From contig CP141148.1 of the NCBI GenBank assembly GCA_035235625.1, positions 16,121,057 through 16,185,056 on the forward strand: DNA of 64,000 nt. Reading direction: 5' to 3'. Position 1 is the stretch's first letter; every line of letters begins with the position of its first letter. The notes below the pieces were generated by a model, which did no database searches, was not told the origin of the DNA, and saw only the letters and a list, made by a program, of their open reading frames with translations. A program made the translations under genes and the position numbers. Of the stretch, positions 51,601 through 64,000 are shown in pieces. This stretch comes from Saururus chinensis. Lineage: Eukaryota > Streptophyta > Magnoliopsida > Piperales > Saururaceae.

Positions 51601-52860
51601 ATAATCACTTGCATCACACGTAATTTTAAAATGAATGGTCCAATCCAGGGGCTGCATGATGGGTGTGGACACTAACATGTTCTTAATCTTTGTAAAAGCT
51701 TCTTCGCATGCACTCAACCACTCAAAAGAATGTTCTTTAGATAGAAGATTACACAATGGTCTAGATATCACACTAAAATTCTTGATAACTCTTCTATAAA
51801 AACCGGCATGCCCTAGAAAGGATCTAACATCTTTTATGGACTTTGGACTAGGCAAATTAGTAATCAATTCAATTTTTACCTTGCCCACTTGAATTTCTTG
51901 CAGAGAAACAATGTGACTAAGTACAATTCCAGTAGTAACCATAAAATGACAATTTTCCCAATTTAAAACTATATTTTTCTCTTCACATCTCACCAAAATG
52001 TTTTCTAAGTTATTATGACAGTCATCAAAAGATTCATCAAAAATAGAGAAGTCATCAATAAAAACTTCCAAAAACTACTTCACCATGTCACTTAAGATGC
52101 TCATCATGCACCTTTGAAATGTGGCAGGAGCATTACATAATCCAAACGGCATCCTTCGATATGCAAAGGTACCCAATGGACATGTAAAGGTTGTTTTCTC
52201 TGGATCTTCAAGTGCAATCTCAATTTGATTATATCTTGAATAACCATCTAGATAGCAATAAAATTTATGACCGGCCACCTTCTCTAGGATTTGGTGCATG
52301 AACGGCAAGGGGAAGTGGTCTTTCCTAGTGACGGAATTTAATTTCCTATAATCTATACACATCCGCCAACTAGTGGTCTCTCCCTCACAAAGATAAGCAT
52401 ATTTAAGTTCAGTAGGAAGGGGTTTTACGTCTAACTTGGGTGGCTGGACACTTGAGGGAAGATGAGTGCTATTAGAAGGAGGTAACTCCTCAAAGCGGGC
52501 CTTCCACCTATCGGTATCTAATAATAGAGTTGACTCCAACAAGGAATTTACATCATTAATCATAGCATCATCATCAAAGTTAAAATAAAAAAGACATGCT
52601 TTAAGATGGTTAGAAAATGATGAAATAGTAGTCATGTCATCAACAAGACTTTCTAAAAGATTCACTTCATGCACATCCTCATCATCATCTTCTAGTTGCC
52701 TAGAAATATTAAAAATGTTTAGTTCCAAAGTCATATTTCCAAAAGAAAGCTTCATAACACCATTTCTATAATTAATAAGAGCATTAGAAGTAGCAAGAAA
52801 TGGGCGGCCTAATATGATAGGAATTTGAGTACAAGCATTCAAAACTAGTTGTTTATTTAC
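47280..52860 (-). mobile_element. Athila-type Ty3/gypsy copy, - strand, broken
   Basis: From right to left (element order): protease (about 52850-52640, IPIILGRPFLATSNALINYR), reverse transcriptase (about 52390-51950, WRMCIDYRKLNSVTRKDHFP; RRMPFGLCNAPATFQRCM), RNase H (about 51830-51300), integrase (about 51250-50230; [20 protein letters not shown]), a 3' non-coding region, polypurine tract GGGGGGTATT (48646-48655) and 3' LTR (48645-47280). The 5' LTR and gag are absent because the copy joins an oppositely oriented copy near 52860. Fairly well preserved in reverse transcriptase, but broken by several changes. Confidence 0.85.
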
Positions 52861-54613
52861 GCATAAACTGATTTTTGGAAAAGCTTGCCACTTGCCTATG
52901 GAATTGGACCATAGGGCGTATTGGGCAATCAAAGCTTTGAATTTTAATTTTGACAAGGTTGGCTTAAATAGAAAATTGTAAATCAATGAGTTAGAGGAAA
53001 TTCAACATAATGCTTATGAGAGTTCAAAACTTTACAAAGAGAGAATGAAAGCTTTTCATGATAAAAATATTTTACAAAATACTTTTGAGTCATTTTAAAA
53101 AGTTTTATTGTACAACTCTAGGCTTCATCTCTTTCCAGGAAAATTAAGATCACGTGGGATAGGTCATTTCCTTGTTAAAATTGTTTTTCCTTATGGAATT
53201 GTTGAAATTGAAAACCCAAAAAATGGTGATGTTTTCAAAGTTAATGGAAAACGTTTGAAACTATTTTGAGACCATTTTGTCCCTAAAGTTGAGTCTACAT
53301 CTCTTGAAAATCCAAATTATGAGGGTTGATTTTCTTTTCATGATTTTTACCCAAGAAAAATAAAAAAATCATAAAAATAAAAAAAATTCAAACATTAAGG
53401 ACAATGTCGCATTTGGGTTGGTGGGTGAGTTTGGATAATATTTTTTAATAGTATTGACTATGATAACGTTCATCCTTTCTTAGTATGATTCCTCTTTACT
53501 TTGATCTCTAGATAATGATGGCACTTAGATATTTTTATTCCTTTTGTGATGAGTCTTAACAATTAACTTTCATGAAGAGGATCGTTGAAACTAATGTTGA
53601 TTTTCAAAATTTCACTATCACAACTAATTTTTAGAGTTGAAGTCGAATTATGTGGTGTTGCTCTAATACTCACCCGAAATGTTGAGAGACACCAAATCCA
53701 ATGAACTTTGACCTCCTTGCTCACTGGGTTGGCTGGGAAAAAAAAAATTGGGATTAATATCATTATGAAAAGCAACCAATGAATTAGACCAAGTACTTCG
53801 AAAAGGGCTACCTATGAAAACAAATAGAAAGAAGTAAAAAAAAAGTGATGGACATCATATTAAAAAAAGAAAAAAAAATGAAGTTGTCAAATAATGTTTC
53901 ATTTTGTAAGATAGGGCGAAGCCTTCGTTGTAACAATGTAAGCATGCTTGAATATCACAGATAAAGCCCATGAGGTATTAAAGTGAACATCCAAACCTCT
54001 TGTTATCTCGGACAGGTTGCTGAGTTTTGAATTGGTTCTTTTGGCTATCTAAATATCTCTTGGTGAGTGGAAGAGCATACTACTTTAGGAGGCTTATCCA
54101 CTAATTAAATTGGCAAAATTTTACTTAGACTCACTTACACATTGTTTCAAAAGTTCCTCTACATAGAAATAAAAATGGTTGAAACTTTTATATTTAATTT
54201 ATGAAAACTAGTGCTTGAGTATTTTAGAGATGTAAAGTTTGTTGTTTGCTTAGGGGGGATGAAGGGGTTCCTTGGTCTTGCTTTACAATAATTATCTCAG
54301 TCTTTACTTCCTTAACACAACTTGTTAGCATTGTAACTCATTATTTTTTTTCTTCTTCTTTGCTTTATCTGGTTGAAGACATAAAACTTTGCGCTACTTG
54401 GGAGGCAACCCATGAGTTTTTTTTCATTTTGTGGGTATATTCACTGCAAATCCTCACAAGACATAACTCGTCCACTAGCACATGTTAGGGGTTTAATGAC
54501 TTGCTACATGTGCTAATTGTAGTGTGATGGCCTATGAAAGTGGCATATTTTTTTTTTTTTTTTATTTATGCATAAATTGCCAGAGACTAGCAATATGCTG
54601 GTTGGGGGGTATT
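52861..54613 (+). mobile_element. Athila fragment: integrase end and 3' region, + strand
   Basis: From about 52868 the + strand carries the end of integrase (GKAC-type region near KACHLP, then [15 protein letters not shown]) and the 3' non-coding region, ending in the polypurine tract GGGGGGTATT (54604-54613) before the LTR at 54614. It is the 3' remnant of a copy preceding the chain, joined inversely to the - strand copy. Confidence 0.75.
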
Positions 54614-55989
54614 TGATGCATTGAAATAATGTTTAATTAAATGTTCTCACATTTTGAATTACAATCCTATTTTGTGTTAATTCATTATGTATTTAGGCTA
54701 TTTATGTTTTGAATATGTTAGTTGGACTGTAATTGAGTTTACATGTATAAATAAGCTTCAATAGGATCCAATTAGAAGAGGAAGTGAAGCCCAACTACCC
54801 AAAGCTATTTAAAAGTCAAGAATGATCTCCGAATGGTCTAAACATGCATAGAATGGTCGAACACAACCTTGTAGACCCGTTGGATTTTAGATTTACATCA
54901 AGAGAACTAAATTTGGGAACAAGCTGATTTGGACAGATTAACACAGCCTTGGTATTTCGATTATATCTTTCTATGCACAATTGATACGATTCTAATGTCA
55001 TTGTAAAGAAGACTTTCGTGGCTACAATATTTATTTAGTGAAGAAATTCATAATTCCAAATCTATATGGGTCAAATCCAGCATGCAAATTGACAGCTAGT
55101 AAACTATCCCGAAGCCAGCACATGAAGAATATTTTCATTTGTTGTGATTGATACACATAAGGAAAGACAATTAGGCTTATTGGATAACTGAAGGAAGATT
55201 CAAAGATACTTATTTACTAAATAAATTATTGATTTATTTGATTGATTTATAATCTAATCATTTCCAAAGAAGCAACCAATCAGGCAATAAATCAGGATGC
55301 AATCTAGAGATAATTTAGACTTTCCTCTTTGAAACAACCTCTTCTACTCCTATAAATAAAGAGGTGGATGTGATAAAGGCATCATCCCCACCTCTTTAGA
55401 GCTCTCTCCACATATTTTTCTTCTCGTTTTTGTTTTTTTGTTTTTAGTTTTATTGTAATGGCTTTCTAAACTCTCAAAGTAAGGCTAGAGGTGATATGTG
55501 ACAATCTAATGGAGTTTTATTTATGTTTCAACAATAGTTTCAAGTAAGTATTGGTTATTTGAAATGATATTTATTTAATATTTTTTTGCTTAATTTTTTG
55601 TGATTTAGATACATAGAACTCTTGAAGAAACAACTATTTTTGTCCTTCATCTATCAAAAGCATTTTTAATTTTAATTTTAATTTTAATTTTTAATGTTCA
55701 TATCTTCTAGTTAGATAGAATTTTTATTTGATTCTAACTAAAATAACATGACACATGAAGAACATCATTAGATGTTACAATAACCCTTAATGCCTTAGTG
55801 GTTTTTACTTATTTCTTAACTCTTTATTGCGTCAATAGTCTTCCAATCTTTTTTTCTTTCCATTATTTTTTTCGTAATCATTTTCTTTTTTGCACAAGGT
55901 TTTCCCTGTGGATTAACCTTGACCACTACAATTGGCAACTAAAATAAATCTGACTTTGACTTCTTCATAGTCTTAGTGTAGACATAACA
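54614..55989 (+). repeat. Athila LTR shared by tandem copies
   Basis: 1,376 bp from TGATGCATTGAAATAATG to GACATAACA. It is both the 3' LTR of the fragment on its left and the 5' LTR of the element on its right. A TATA-like CCTATAAATAAAGAGGTGG lies near 55350, and the R-U5 end has CCCTGTGGATTAACCTTG, a conserved plant gypsy LTR phrase. Confidence 0.85.
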
Positions 55990-55994
55990 ACAAT

Positions 55995-56011
55995 TGGTGC
56001 CATTGCTGGGA
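55995..56011 (+). other. Primer-binding site, tRNA-Asp type
   Basis: TGGTGCCATTGCTGGGA lies six bases past the LTR end. It resembles the TGGCGCCGTTGCCGGGGA site used by Athila and Tat elements (complementary to tRNA-Asp), with base changes. Confidence 0.7.
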
Positions 56012-56175
56012 ATTGCAACTTGTGACAAGAATTTGTTATGGAAAAAAAACTCACTCTAACTTTACTAATTCTCTAACTTTTATTTTTGCACACCAACTCT
56101 TTAAATTCAGTTATTTACTTTAGGTCATTTAATTTTAGTATTTAAATTCTATAATTTGTCTTTTTTTTAGACTAG

Positions 56176-56236
56176 AGGCACTACCCACATTACTACCAAA
56201 AATCTTTCGGTTTGAACGTGTGCCTCGATAGTGCCT
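56176..56236 (+). ncRNA. Conserved nested hairpin in Athila leader RNA
   Basis: Outer stem AGGCACTA (56176-56183) pairs with TAGTGCCT (56229-56236). Inner stem CCAAAA/TTTCGG (56196-56201, 56205-56210) has an ATC loop and one mismatch. The same structure lies at 29439-29500 (- strand; inner stem perfect) and 62471-62531 (inner stem with a G-U wobble). It sits between the primer site and gag, where packaging and dimerisation signals lie in retroelements. The role is inferred. Confidence 0.6.
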
Positions 56237-59200
56237 TTGGCCTTATTTTACAATTTAAATTTTGTCTATTAACTTCTAGCTCTCTAACATTTTATATTTT
56301 GTCATTTAATTCCTACACTTTTACTTTTGTTTATTACAAAAAATATATATTTGTTGTTGCATGTTCACATGGGTGCACGATAATTCTGCGCGATTGAGAA
56401 GAGTAAACAAATCTTTTGAAAATTCTCTTTATTTTGATACAATGGAGGATTTAAGAACTAATGCGGAACTAAGAAGTGATAATGGGGATAATAATGTACA
56501 AAATGTTCAAGTTAAAACCTTGCGTGATTATTTACTACCAACTAGATTAAGTTATCCTTCTTACATGATTTTTCCAACTAATGTGGGTGGTTTTGAACTA
56601 AGCCGTGTGTAATTTAATTACTACCCAAATTTCATGGCCTAGATTCAAAAATCTCATATTTGCATTTAAAAGAGTTTGAAGAGGTTTGTGCAACTTTGCC
56701 AAACCAAAATGTTTCAAATGATCTTATTAGATTAAAACTCTTTCCATTTTCTTTAGAGGAAAAGGCGAAAAATTGGTTCAATTCTTTGAAGCCAAGATCA
56801 ATTGGAACATGGCAAGAAATGCAAAGACAATTTTTTTTAAAAAAATTTCCCACCCATAACACTACTACACTTAGAAAGAACATCATGAATTTTTCACAAA
56901 AAGAAAATGAAACTTTCTTTAAATGTTGGAAAAAATTTAAAGAACTTTTGTTGTTGTGCCCACATTATGGATATGAAACATAACATACAATTAGTTTCTT
57001 TTATAATGACTTGACTTCTCAAAAGAGGCAATTTGTTGAAATGATGTGTAATGAAGAATTTTTTAGTAAAGAACCTAAGGAAGCATGAAACTATTTTCAT
57101 GTGTTAGCTAAAAATGCTCAATCATGGGAAGATTCTAATGAATTTGAAAGTAGTAATAAGACTAAATCAAATTAGAGAACTAAGGGGGGCACGCACCTTC
57201 CTAAAGAAGAGGATGATGTAAAACCAAAAATTATAAATTTAACTAGAAAAGTTGAGGCTATGGAAATTGATAAGGAAAACATGTCCAAAGCTTTTCAAAA
57301 AGCACAAGATATTTATAGTATATGTGAGAGTGATGGACGCCAAACACAGAATTGTCCAACAATCTTTGCTTTTCACGAGGTGTTGCATACTCAAGGAAAT
57401 GCTATGAATACCTACAAAAGACTATTTTCTTATCCTTAAACATGGTGATGAATTTGACAACTCTGATTGTGTTTCTCCTATTCCTCCTCCTTTTCCTCAA
57501 AGATTACAATCTTCTTCTAAATTGGTGCAAAATGGTGTCATTCTTAAAATTTTCAAACAAGTGAAGATTAACATTCCTCTCTTAGATGTCATTAAACAAA
57601 TTTTATCTTATGCAAAATTTTTGAAAGACCTTTGTACAATCAAGCGTAAGCTAAATGTACAAAGAATGCATTTTTAACAGAACATGCAACTGCAATTTTA
57701 CAACAAAACACCCTACTAAAATATAAAGATCCTGGTTGTCTAACCATATCTTGTATAATTAGAAATTATAAAATTGAAAAAGTTTTGCTTAATCTGGGGG
57801 CAAGTGTTAATTTCTTACCTTATTCTACTTATGAACAATTGGGACTTGGTGAATTGAAGCCCACAAGCATTACACTTCAACTTGCAAATCACTTAATTAA
57901 AACAACAAGAGGAATTGTTGAGGATGTTCTAATACAAGTACGAAAGTCTTACTTTTCTATTGATTTTATTGTTTTGGATACACAACCAGTTTTGAATGCT
58001 TGTACTCAAATTCCTATCATATTAGGCCACCCATTTTTTGCTACTTCTAATGCTCTTATTAATTGTAGAAATGTTGTTATGAAGCTTTCTTTTGGAAATA
58101 TGACTTTGGAACTAAACATTTTTAATATTTGCAGGCAACCAGGAGATGATGATGAGGATGTGCATGAAGTGAATCTTTTAGAAAGCCTTGTTGATGACAT
58201 GACTACTATTTCTTCATTTTTTTACCCTCTTAAAGCATGTCTTTCTTATTTTAACTTTGATAATGATGCTATGATTAATAATATAAATTCTTTGTTGGAG
58301 TCAACTCCATTATTGGATACCGATAGGTGGAAGACTCGCTTTGTGGAGTTACCTCCTTCTAATAGCGCTCCTCTCCCCTCAAGTGTCCAACCACCCAAGT
58401 TTGACTTAAAACCCCTCCCTACTGAACTTAAATATGTTTATCTTGGTGAGGGAGAGACATTTCCTGTGGTTATCTCTTCAATGTTGGATAGGAAGCAAGA
58501 GCACAAGTTGCTTAAAGTCCTTAGAAATCACAAGAATGCCATTGGGTAGACCATTACTGATATCAAGGGGATTAGTCCCCTGATTTGTACACATAGGATC
58601 TTCATGGAAGAAAATGCAAAACCTGTGAGGCAAATGCAAAGGAGGTTAAACCCCAATACGAAAAAGGTAGTGAGAGGAGAGGTCCTAAAATTATTGGATG
58701 CAGGTTTCATTTACCCCAATTTTGATAGTCCATGGGTGAGTCCCACCGAGGTTGGCCCCAAAATGTCTGGAGTGACAGTGGTAAAGAATGCTAATGATGA
58801 GTTAATTCCTACTAGAGTCACCACTGGTTGGAGGATGTGCATAGATTATAGGAAATTGAATTCCATCACTAGGAATGACCACTTCCCCTTGCCATTCACG
58901 GACCAAATGCTATAGTGGGTGGCTGATCATAAATTTTATTGTTTTCTAGATGGTTATTCGGGATATAATCAAATTGAGATTGCACTTGAAGATCAAGAAA
59001 AAACAACCTTTACATGTCCATTTGGTACCTTTGCATATCGAAGGATGCCGTTTGGATTATGTAATGATCCTGCCATATTCCAAAGATGCATAATGAGCAC
59101 CTTTAGTGACATGATGGAGTGGTATTTGGAAGTTTTTATGGATAATTTCACTATTTTTGGTGATTCTTTTGATGACTATCTTGATAACTTAGAAAAAGCC

Positions 59201-61904
59201 TTTGTTAGATGTGAAGAGAAAATTCTAGTTTTAAACTAGGAAAAATGTCATTTTATGGTTACTATTGGAATAGTACTTGGTCACATTGTTTCTGTGCAGG
59301 AAATTCAAGTGGACAAGGCAAAAATTGTACTAATTTGCCTAGTCCAAAATCCATAAAAGATGTTAGATCATTTTTGGGGCATGCCGGTTTTTATAGAAGA
59401 TTTATCAAGAATTTTAGTGTGATATCTAGACCATTGTATAATCTTCTATCTAAAGAACATTCTTTTGAGTGGTCGGACGCATGTGAAGAAGCTTTCACAC
59501 AGCTTAAGAACATGTTAGTGTCTGCACCCATCATGCAGCCCCAGGATTGGACCCTACCTTTTGAAATTATGTGTGATGAAAGTGATTATGCCGTTGAGGC
59601 TGTTTTAAGGCACAGGAAAGATAAGAAACCTTGCGTAATTTATTATGCAAGTAGAACTTTAAGTAGTGCCCAAATAAACTACTCCACCACTGAAAAAGAA
59701 CTTCTTGTTGTAGTATTTACACTTGACAAATTTAGATCTTATTTGATTGGCTCTCAGATTATCATTTGTACTAACCATGCAACTTTGAAGTACCTTTTGA
59801 ACAAATAAGATACAAAGCCCAGTCTTCTACGGTGGATACTCCTGCTCTAAGAGTTTGATCTCACAATCAAAGACAAGAAGGGAGTAGAGAATGTAGTCAC
59901 AAATCATCTTTCAAGATTAAAATTTTCTGATTCTTCAGAAAATATTACAATCCATGACACATTCGCCGATGAGCAACTTTTTGTCATCTCACATCTTCCA
60001 TGGTATGCCGACCTTGCCAACTACTTTGTGATTGGTAAAGTTCCTCATCATTGGTCTCATCAAGATAAAAATAGATTCTTCACCGAGGTAAAACATTTTT
60101 TTGGGACAACCCCTATCTCTTTAAGTACTGTCCGGATCAAATAATAAGGAGATGTGTGTCTGATTCTGAACAAGTAAGTATCATCTCTTTTTGTCATTCT
60201 GAAGCATGCGGTGGTCACTTCTCCTCTAAGAAGATCACTGCTAAAATTTTGCAATGTGGTTTTTACTGACCGACTCTTTTCAAAGATGTTCATGTATTTT
60301 GCAAAACATGTGAATAGTGTCAAAAGTTAGGAGCTATCTCTTGTCGAAATATGATGCCTTTTAACCCCAAATTGGTTATTGAGATTTTTTATTGTTGGGG
60401 CATCGATTTCATGGGACCTTTTCCTCTTTTTTTGGCTAGGTTTTCATTTTAGTTGCCGACGATTATGTTTCCAAGTGGAATGGGGTTGTTCATAGCAAAA
60501 CCAATGACCACAAAGTCGTTGAACGCTTTTTAAAAGAAAATATCTTTTCAAGGTTTGGAACACCTTGAGCCATCATAAGTGGCAGGTGCTCACATTTTTG
60601 CAACATGTCTTTTGAGGCTTTGATGAGGAAATATGGGATTTCCCATAATGTAGATACCCCATATAACCCACAAACAAGTGGACAAGTTGGGATTTCTAAT
60701 CTGGAAATTAAATATATTTTACAAAAAATGGTAAATCCAAATGGTAAAGATTGGTCTTTATGGCTAACCGATGCTCTTTGGGCTTACCATACTATTTTTA
60801 AAACCCCAATTGGAATGTCTCCTTACCGTTTGATTTTTAGAAAAGCTTGCCACTTGCCTATGGAATTGGAACATCGGGCATTTTGGGCAATCAAAGCATT
60901 GAATTTTAATTTTGACAAGTCTGGCTTAAATAGAAAATTGCAAATCAATGAGTTAGAGGAAATTCAACATGATGCTTATGAGAGTTCAAAAATTTACAAA
61001 GAGAGAATGAAGGCTTTTGTGAGAGTCTTTATAATTAACTTTCATGAAGAGGATTTTTGAAACTAATGTTGGTTTTCAAAATTTCACTCTCATGACTAAT
61101 TTTTAGAGTTGAAAGTCGAATTATGTAGTGTGCTCTAATACTCACCCAAAATGTTGAGGGACACCAAATTTAATGAACTTTGACCTCATTATTCACTTGG
61201 TTGCCTGAGAAAGAAGAAAAAAATTTAGGGATTATTTTTGTCATGGAAAGCAACCAATGAATTAGTCTGAGTACTTCGAAAAGGGCTGCCTATGAAAAAA
61301 AAACATAAAAAGAAAAGAAAAAATAAGAAGTGATGGACATCATATAAAAGAAAAATGAAGTTGTCATATAATGTTTCATTTTAAAAATAGGGCGAAGCCA
61401 TCATTGTAACAAGGCAAGCATGCTGGAATATCATAGATAAAGCCCATGAGGTATTAAAGTGAACATCCAAACCACTTGTTATCTCAGATAGGTTGCTGAG
61501 TTTTGAATTGGTTATTTTAGTTATCTAAACATCTCTTGGTGAGTAGAAGAGCATACTACTTTAGGAGGCTTATCCTCTAATTATCTTGTCAAAATTTTAC
61601 TTGAACTCACTTATACATTGTTTTAAAAGTTCCTCTACATAGAAATAAAAATGGCTGAGACTTTTATATTTAATTTATGAAAACTAGTGCTTGAGTATTT
61701 TGGAGATGTAAAATGTGTTGTTTGCATAGTGGGGATGAAGGGGTTCCTTGGTCTTGCTTTACAATTATTATCTCAGTCTTTACTTCCTCAACACAACTTG
61801 TTAGCATTGTAACTCATTATTTTTTTTTTCTTCTTCTTTGCTTTGTGTGGCTGAAGACATAAAAATTACTAGAAACTAGCAATATGTTGGTTGGGGGGGT
61901 ATTT

Positions 61905-62282
61905 GATGCACTGAAGTAATGTTTAATTAAATATTTTTAAATTGCAATACTATTTTGCATTAATTAATTGCTTATTTGGGCTATTTATGTTTTGAATAAG
62001 TTAGTTCGACCTTAGTTTAGTTTACAAGTTTAAATGGGCTTCAACAGTATCTAAGTAGAAGAAAAAGTGAAGCCCAACTACTCAAAACTATTTAAAAGTC
62101 AAGATAATTGTCTAAACATGCATGAAACAGTCAAACACAACCTTTTGGACCCGTTGAATTTGTGTAATAGTTTTCTTTGTCATACAAGGCTTTCCCTGTG
62201 GATCGACCTTATTTGCTGTAGTTGATAACTAAAAAAATAAATCTAAATTAGACTACTTCAGAGTCTTGGTTTGAACGTAACA
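61905..62282 (+). repeat. Short Athila LTR between tandem copies
   Basis: 378 bp beginning TGATGCACTGAAGTAATG and ending GAACGTAACA. Both outer parts of the LTR are recognisable. It serves as 3' LTR of the element on its left and 5' LTR of the internal region on its right. Confidence 0.85.
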
Positions 62283-64000
62283 ATAAATTGACACCGTTGT
62301 CAGGGATTGCAACGTGTGACAAGAATCCGTTATGAAAAAAAGAACTCACTCTAACTTTACTAATTCTCTAACTTTTATTTTTATACACTAACTCTTTAAC
62401 TTCAGTTATTTACTTTATGTCATTTAATTTTAGTATTTAAATTATGTAATTTTTCTTTTTTTGAGACCGGAGGCACTACCCATGTTACTACCGGAAATCT
62501 TTCGGTTCGAATATGTACCTCAATAGTGCCTTTGGCCTTATTTTGCAATTTAAAATTTTCATATTAACTTCTATCTCTTTAACTTTTTATATATGACATT
62601 TAATTCCTGCAGTTTTACTTTTGTTTGTTACAAAAAAAAAATTTGTTGTTGCTCGTTCACATGAGTGCGTGATAATTCTAGACAATTGAGAAGAGTAAAC
62701 AAATCTTTTAAAAATTCTCTTTCTTTTAATACAATGGAGGATCTAAGAATTAATCAGGAACAAAGAAGTGATAATGGGGATAATAATTCATAAAATATTC
62801 AAGTTAAAACCTTGTATGATTATTTGCAACCAACTAGATCAAGTTATCTTTCTTGCATGATTTTTTCAACTAATGTGGATGGTTTTGAACTCAAGCCAGG
62901 TGTAATTCAATTACTACCCAAATTTCATGACTTCGATTCAGAAAGCCCATATTTGTATTTAAAAGAGTTTGAAGAGGTTGTGCAACTTTGCCGAACTAAA
63001 ATATTTCAAATGATGTTATTAGATTAAAGCTTTTTCCATTTTCTTTAAAGGAAAAAGCAAAAAATTGGTTAAATTCTTTGAAGCCAAGATCCACTGGAAC
63101 ATGGCAAGAATACACTTAGAACTAACATCATGAATTTTTCACAAAAAGAAAATGAGACTTTCTTTAAATGTTGGGAAAGATTTAAAGAACTTTTGTTGTT
63201 GTGCCCACATAATGGATATGAAACATGACGTATAATTAGTTTCTTTTATAATGGCTTAGCTTCTCAAATGAGGGAATTTGTTGAAATGATGTGTAATGGA
63301 GAATTTTTTAGTAAAGAACTTGAGATGAGACTATTTTGATGTGTAGGCTGAAAATGCTTAATCATGAGAAGATTCTAATGAATTTAATGGGACAACTAAA
63401 GGGGGCATGTACCTTCTTCAAGGAGAGGATGATGTAAAAGGAAAAATTACAAGTTTAACTAGAAAAGTTGAGGCTATAGAAATTAATAGGGAAAACATGT
63501 CTAAAGCTTCTCAAAAAGCATAAGATATTTGTAGTATATGTGAGAGTGATAGACACCCAATACACGATTGTCCAACAATCCCTACTTTTTAAGATGTATT
63601 GCATACTCAATCAAATACTATGAATACCTACAAAAGACCTTTTTCTTCTCCTTATTCTAAAACTTATATTCCTAATTGGAGAAATTATCCTAACTTTATT
63701 TGGAGAAATGAGTAAAATGTGCAGGTACCTTCTTCTTCAAATTATGTTCCACCACATAAGAAGACTCTTGAAGACACATTGTAAACATTCATACAAAGTC
63801 AAACAACAATCAACAACCAAACAATGCAAGCCATAATGACTTGAAATTTCTTTCACTCAATTGACCACAGTTTGAGCACTAAAGAAAAAAAGAAGTTTCC
63901 TTCTCAACCTCAACCAGATCCTAAAGGTCAATTTGTAATTGAAAATTTAAAATTTTCAAGTTCACAAGAAGAGCATGCTAAGTCCATCACTACTTTTAGA
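62283..64000 (+). mobile_element. Athila copy continuing beyond the window
   Basis: Primer site TTGACACCGTTGTCAGGGAT (about 62287), leader hairpin (62471-62531) and gag region (about 62733-64000; LYDYLQPTRSSYLSCMIFST, NFSQKENETFFKCWERFKEL). It continues past the window end. Broken by several changes. It is the third member of the + strand chain. Confidence 0.8.

Larger units (their letters stand above)
54614..62282 (+). mobile_element. Athila-type Ty3/gypsy element with both LTRs, broken
   Basis: 5' LTR 54614-55989, primer site TGGTGCCATTGCTGGGA (about 55995), leader with conserved hairpin (56176-56236), gag (about 56443-57660; LKLFPFSLEEKAKNWFNSLK), protease (57785-58230; LGASVNFLPYSTYEQLGLGE), reverse transcriptase (58604-59240; DYRKLNSITRNDHFPLPF), RNase H (59245-59900), integrase (about 59940-61060), 3' non-coding region, polypurine tract GGGGGGGGTATT and a short 3' LTR (61905-62282, 378 bp against 1,376 bp on the left). 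The domain order is complete, but the element carries many breaks (on the order of ten). Decay suggests an insertion of considerable age. Confidence 0.85.

Noticed and set aside
52075-52986. 303-residue open frame on the - strand
   Set aside because: It spans two oppositely oriented Athila copies. The first ~40 residues are antisense to the + strand integrase end, so it is not one protein.

Overview
The window looks like heterochromatic nuclear DNA of a seed plant. It is AT-rich and packed with plant-type repeats: an array of a ~165 bp satellite, chromovirus (Reina-type) and Athila-type Ty3/gypsy elements, very long solo LTRs, and Mutator-like elements (MULEs) that carry a SUMO-protease-like gene. 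I found no intact host gene, rRNA, tRNA or CRISPR array. No species can be named from the sequence alone.

Layout. (1) 1-12667 is mostly satellite. It runs in + orientation to about 9900 and then flips to - orientation. Two solo LTRs with target-site duplications interrupt it, at 3892-5779 and 6042-9059. (2) 12668-27967 holds two related, degenerate MULE blocks separated by about 950 bp of satellite (20764-21715). The first carries a + strand Ulp1-like gene facing a - strand mudrA-type transposase. The second carries a fuller - strand transposase and a tandemly duplicated unknown segment. Introns and spacers of both blocks are full of short palindromes of the CGTGTTA..TAACACG type. (3) 27968-31095 is a reduced Athila copy on the - strand. 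(4) About 31380-40223 is a broken Reina-type chromovirus on the - strand, with a 3.65 kb solo LTR nested inside it (36023-39669). (5) 40224-47279 is again - satellite, interrupted by a sister 3.7 kb solo LTR (40718-44414, + strand). (6) 47280-64000 is an Athila cluster: one - strand copy, then a head-to-tail + strand chain that shares LTRs and runs off the window end.

How the parts relate. Ignoring insertions, the satellite pieces from 1 to 47279 read as one old array of about 12 kb into which elements of different ages have jumped. Nesting gives a relative order: the satellite is oldest, then the Reina element, then the solo LTR inside it. All protein-coding mobile elements here look decayed. 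The most unusual signals are the palindrome-filled MULE introns, the 46-bp tandem repeats shared by three long LTRs (each unit resembles a splice branch point plus acceptor), and a conserved nested hairpin in the untranslated leader of the Athila copies.
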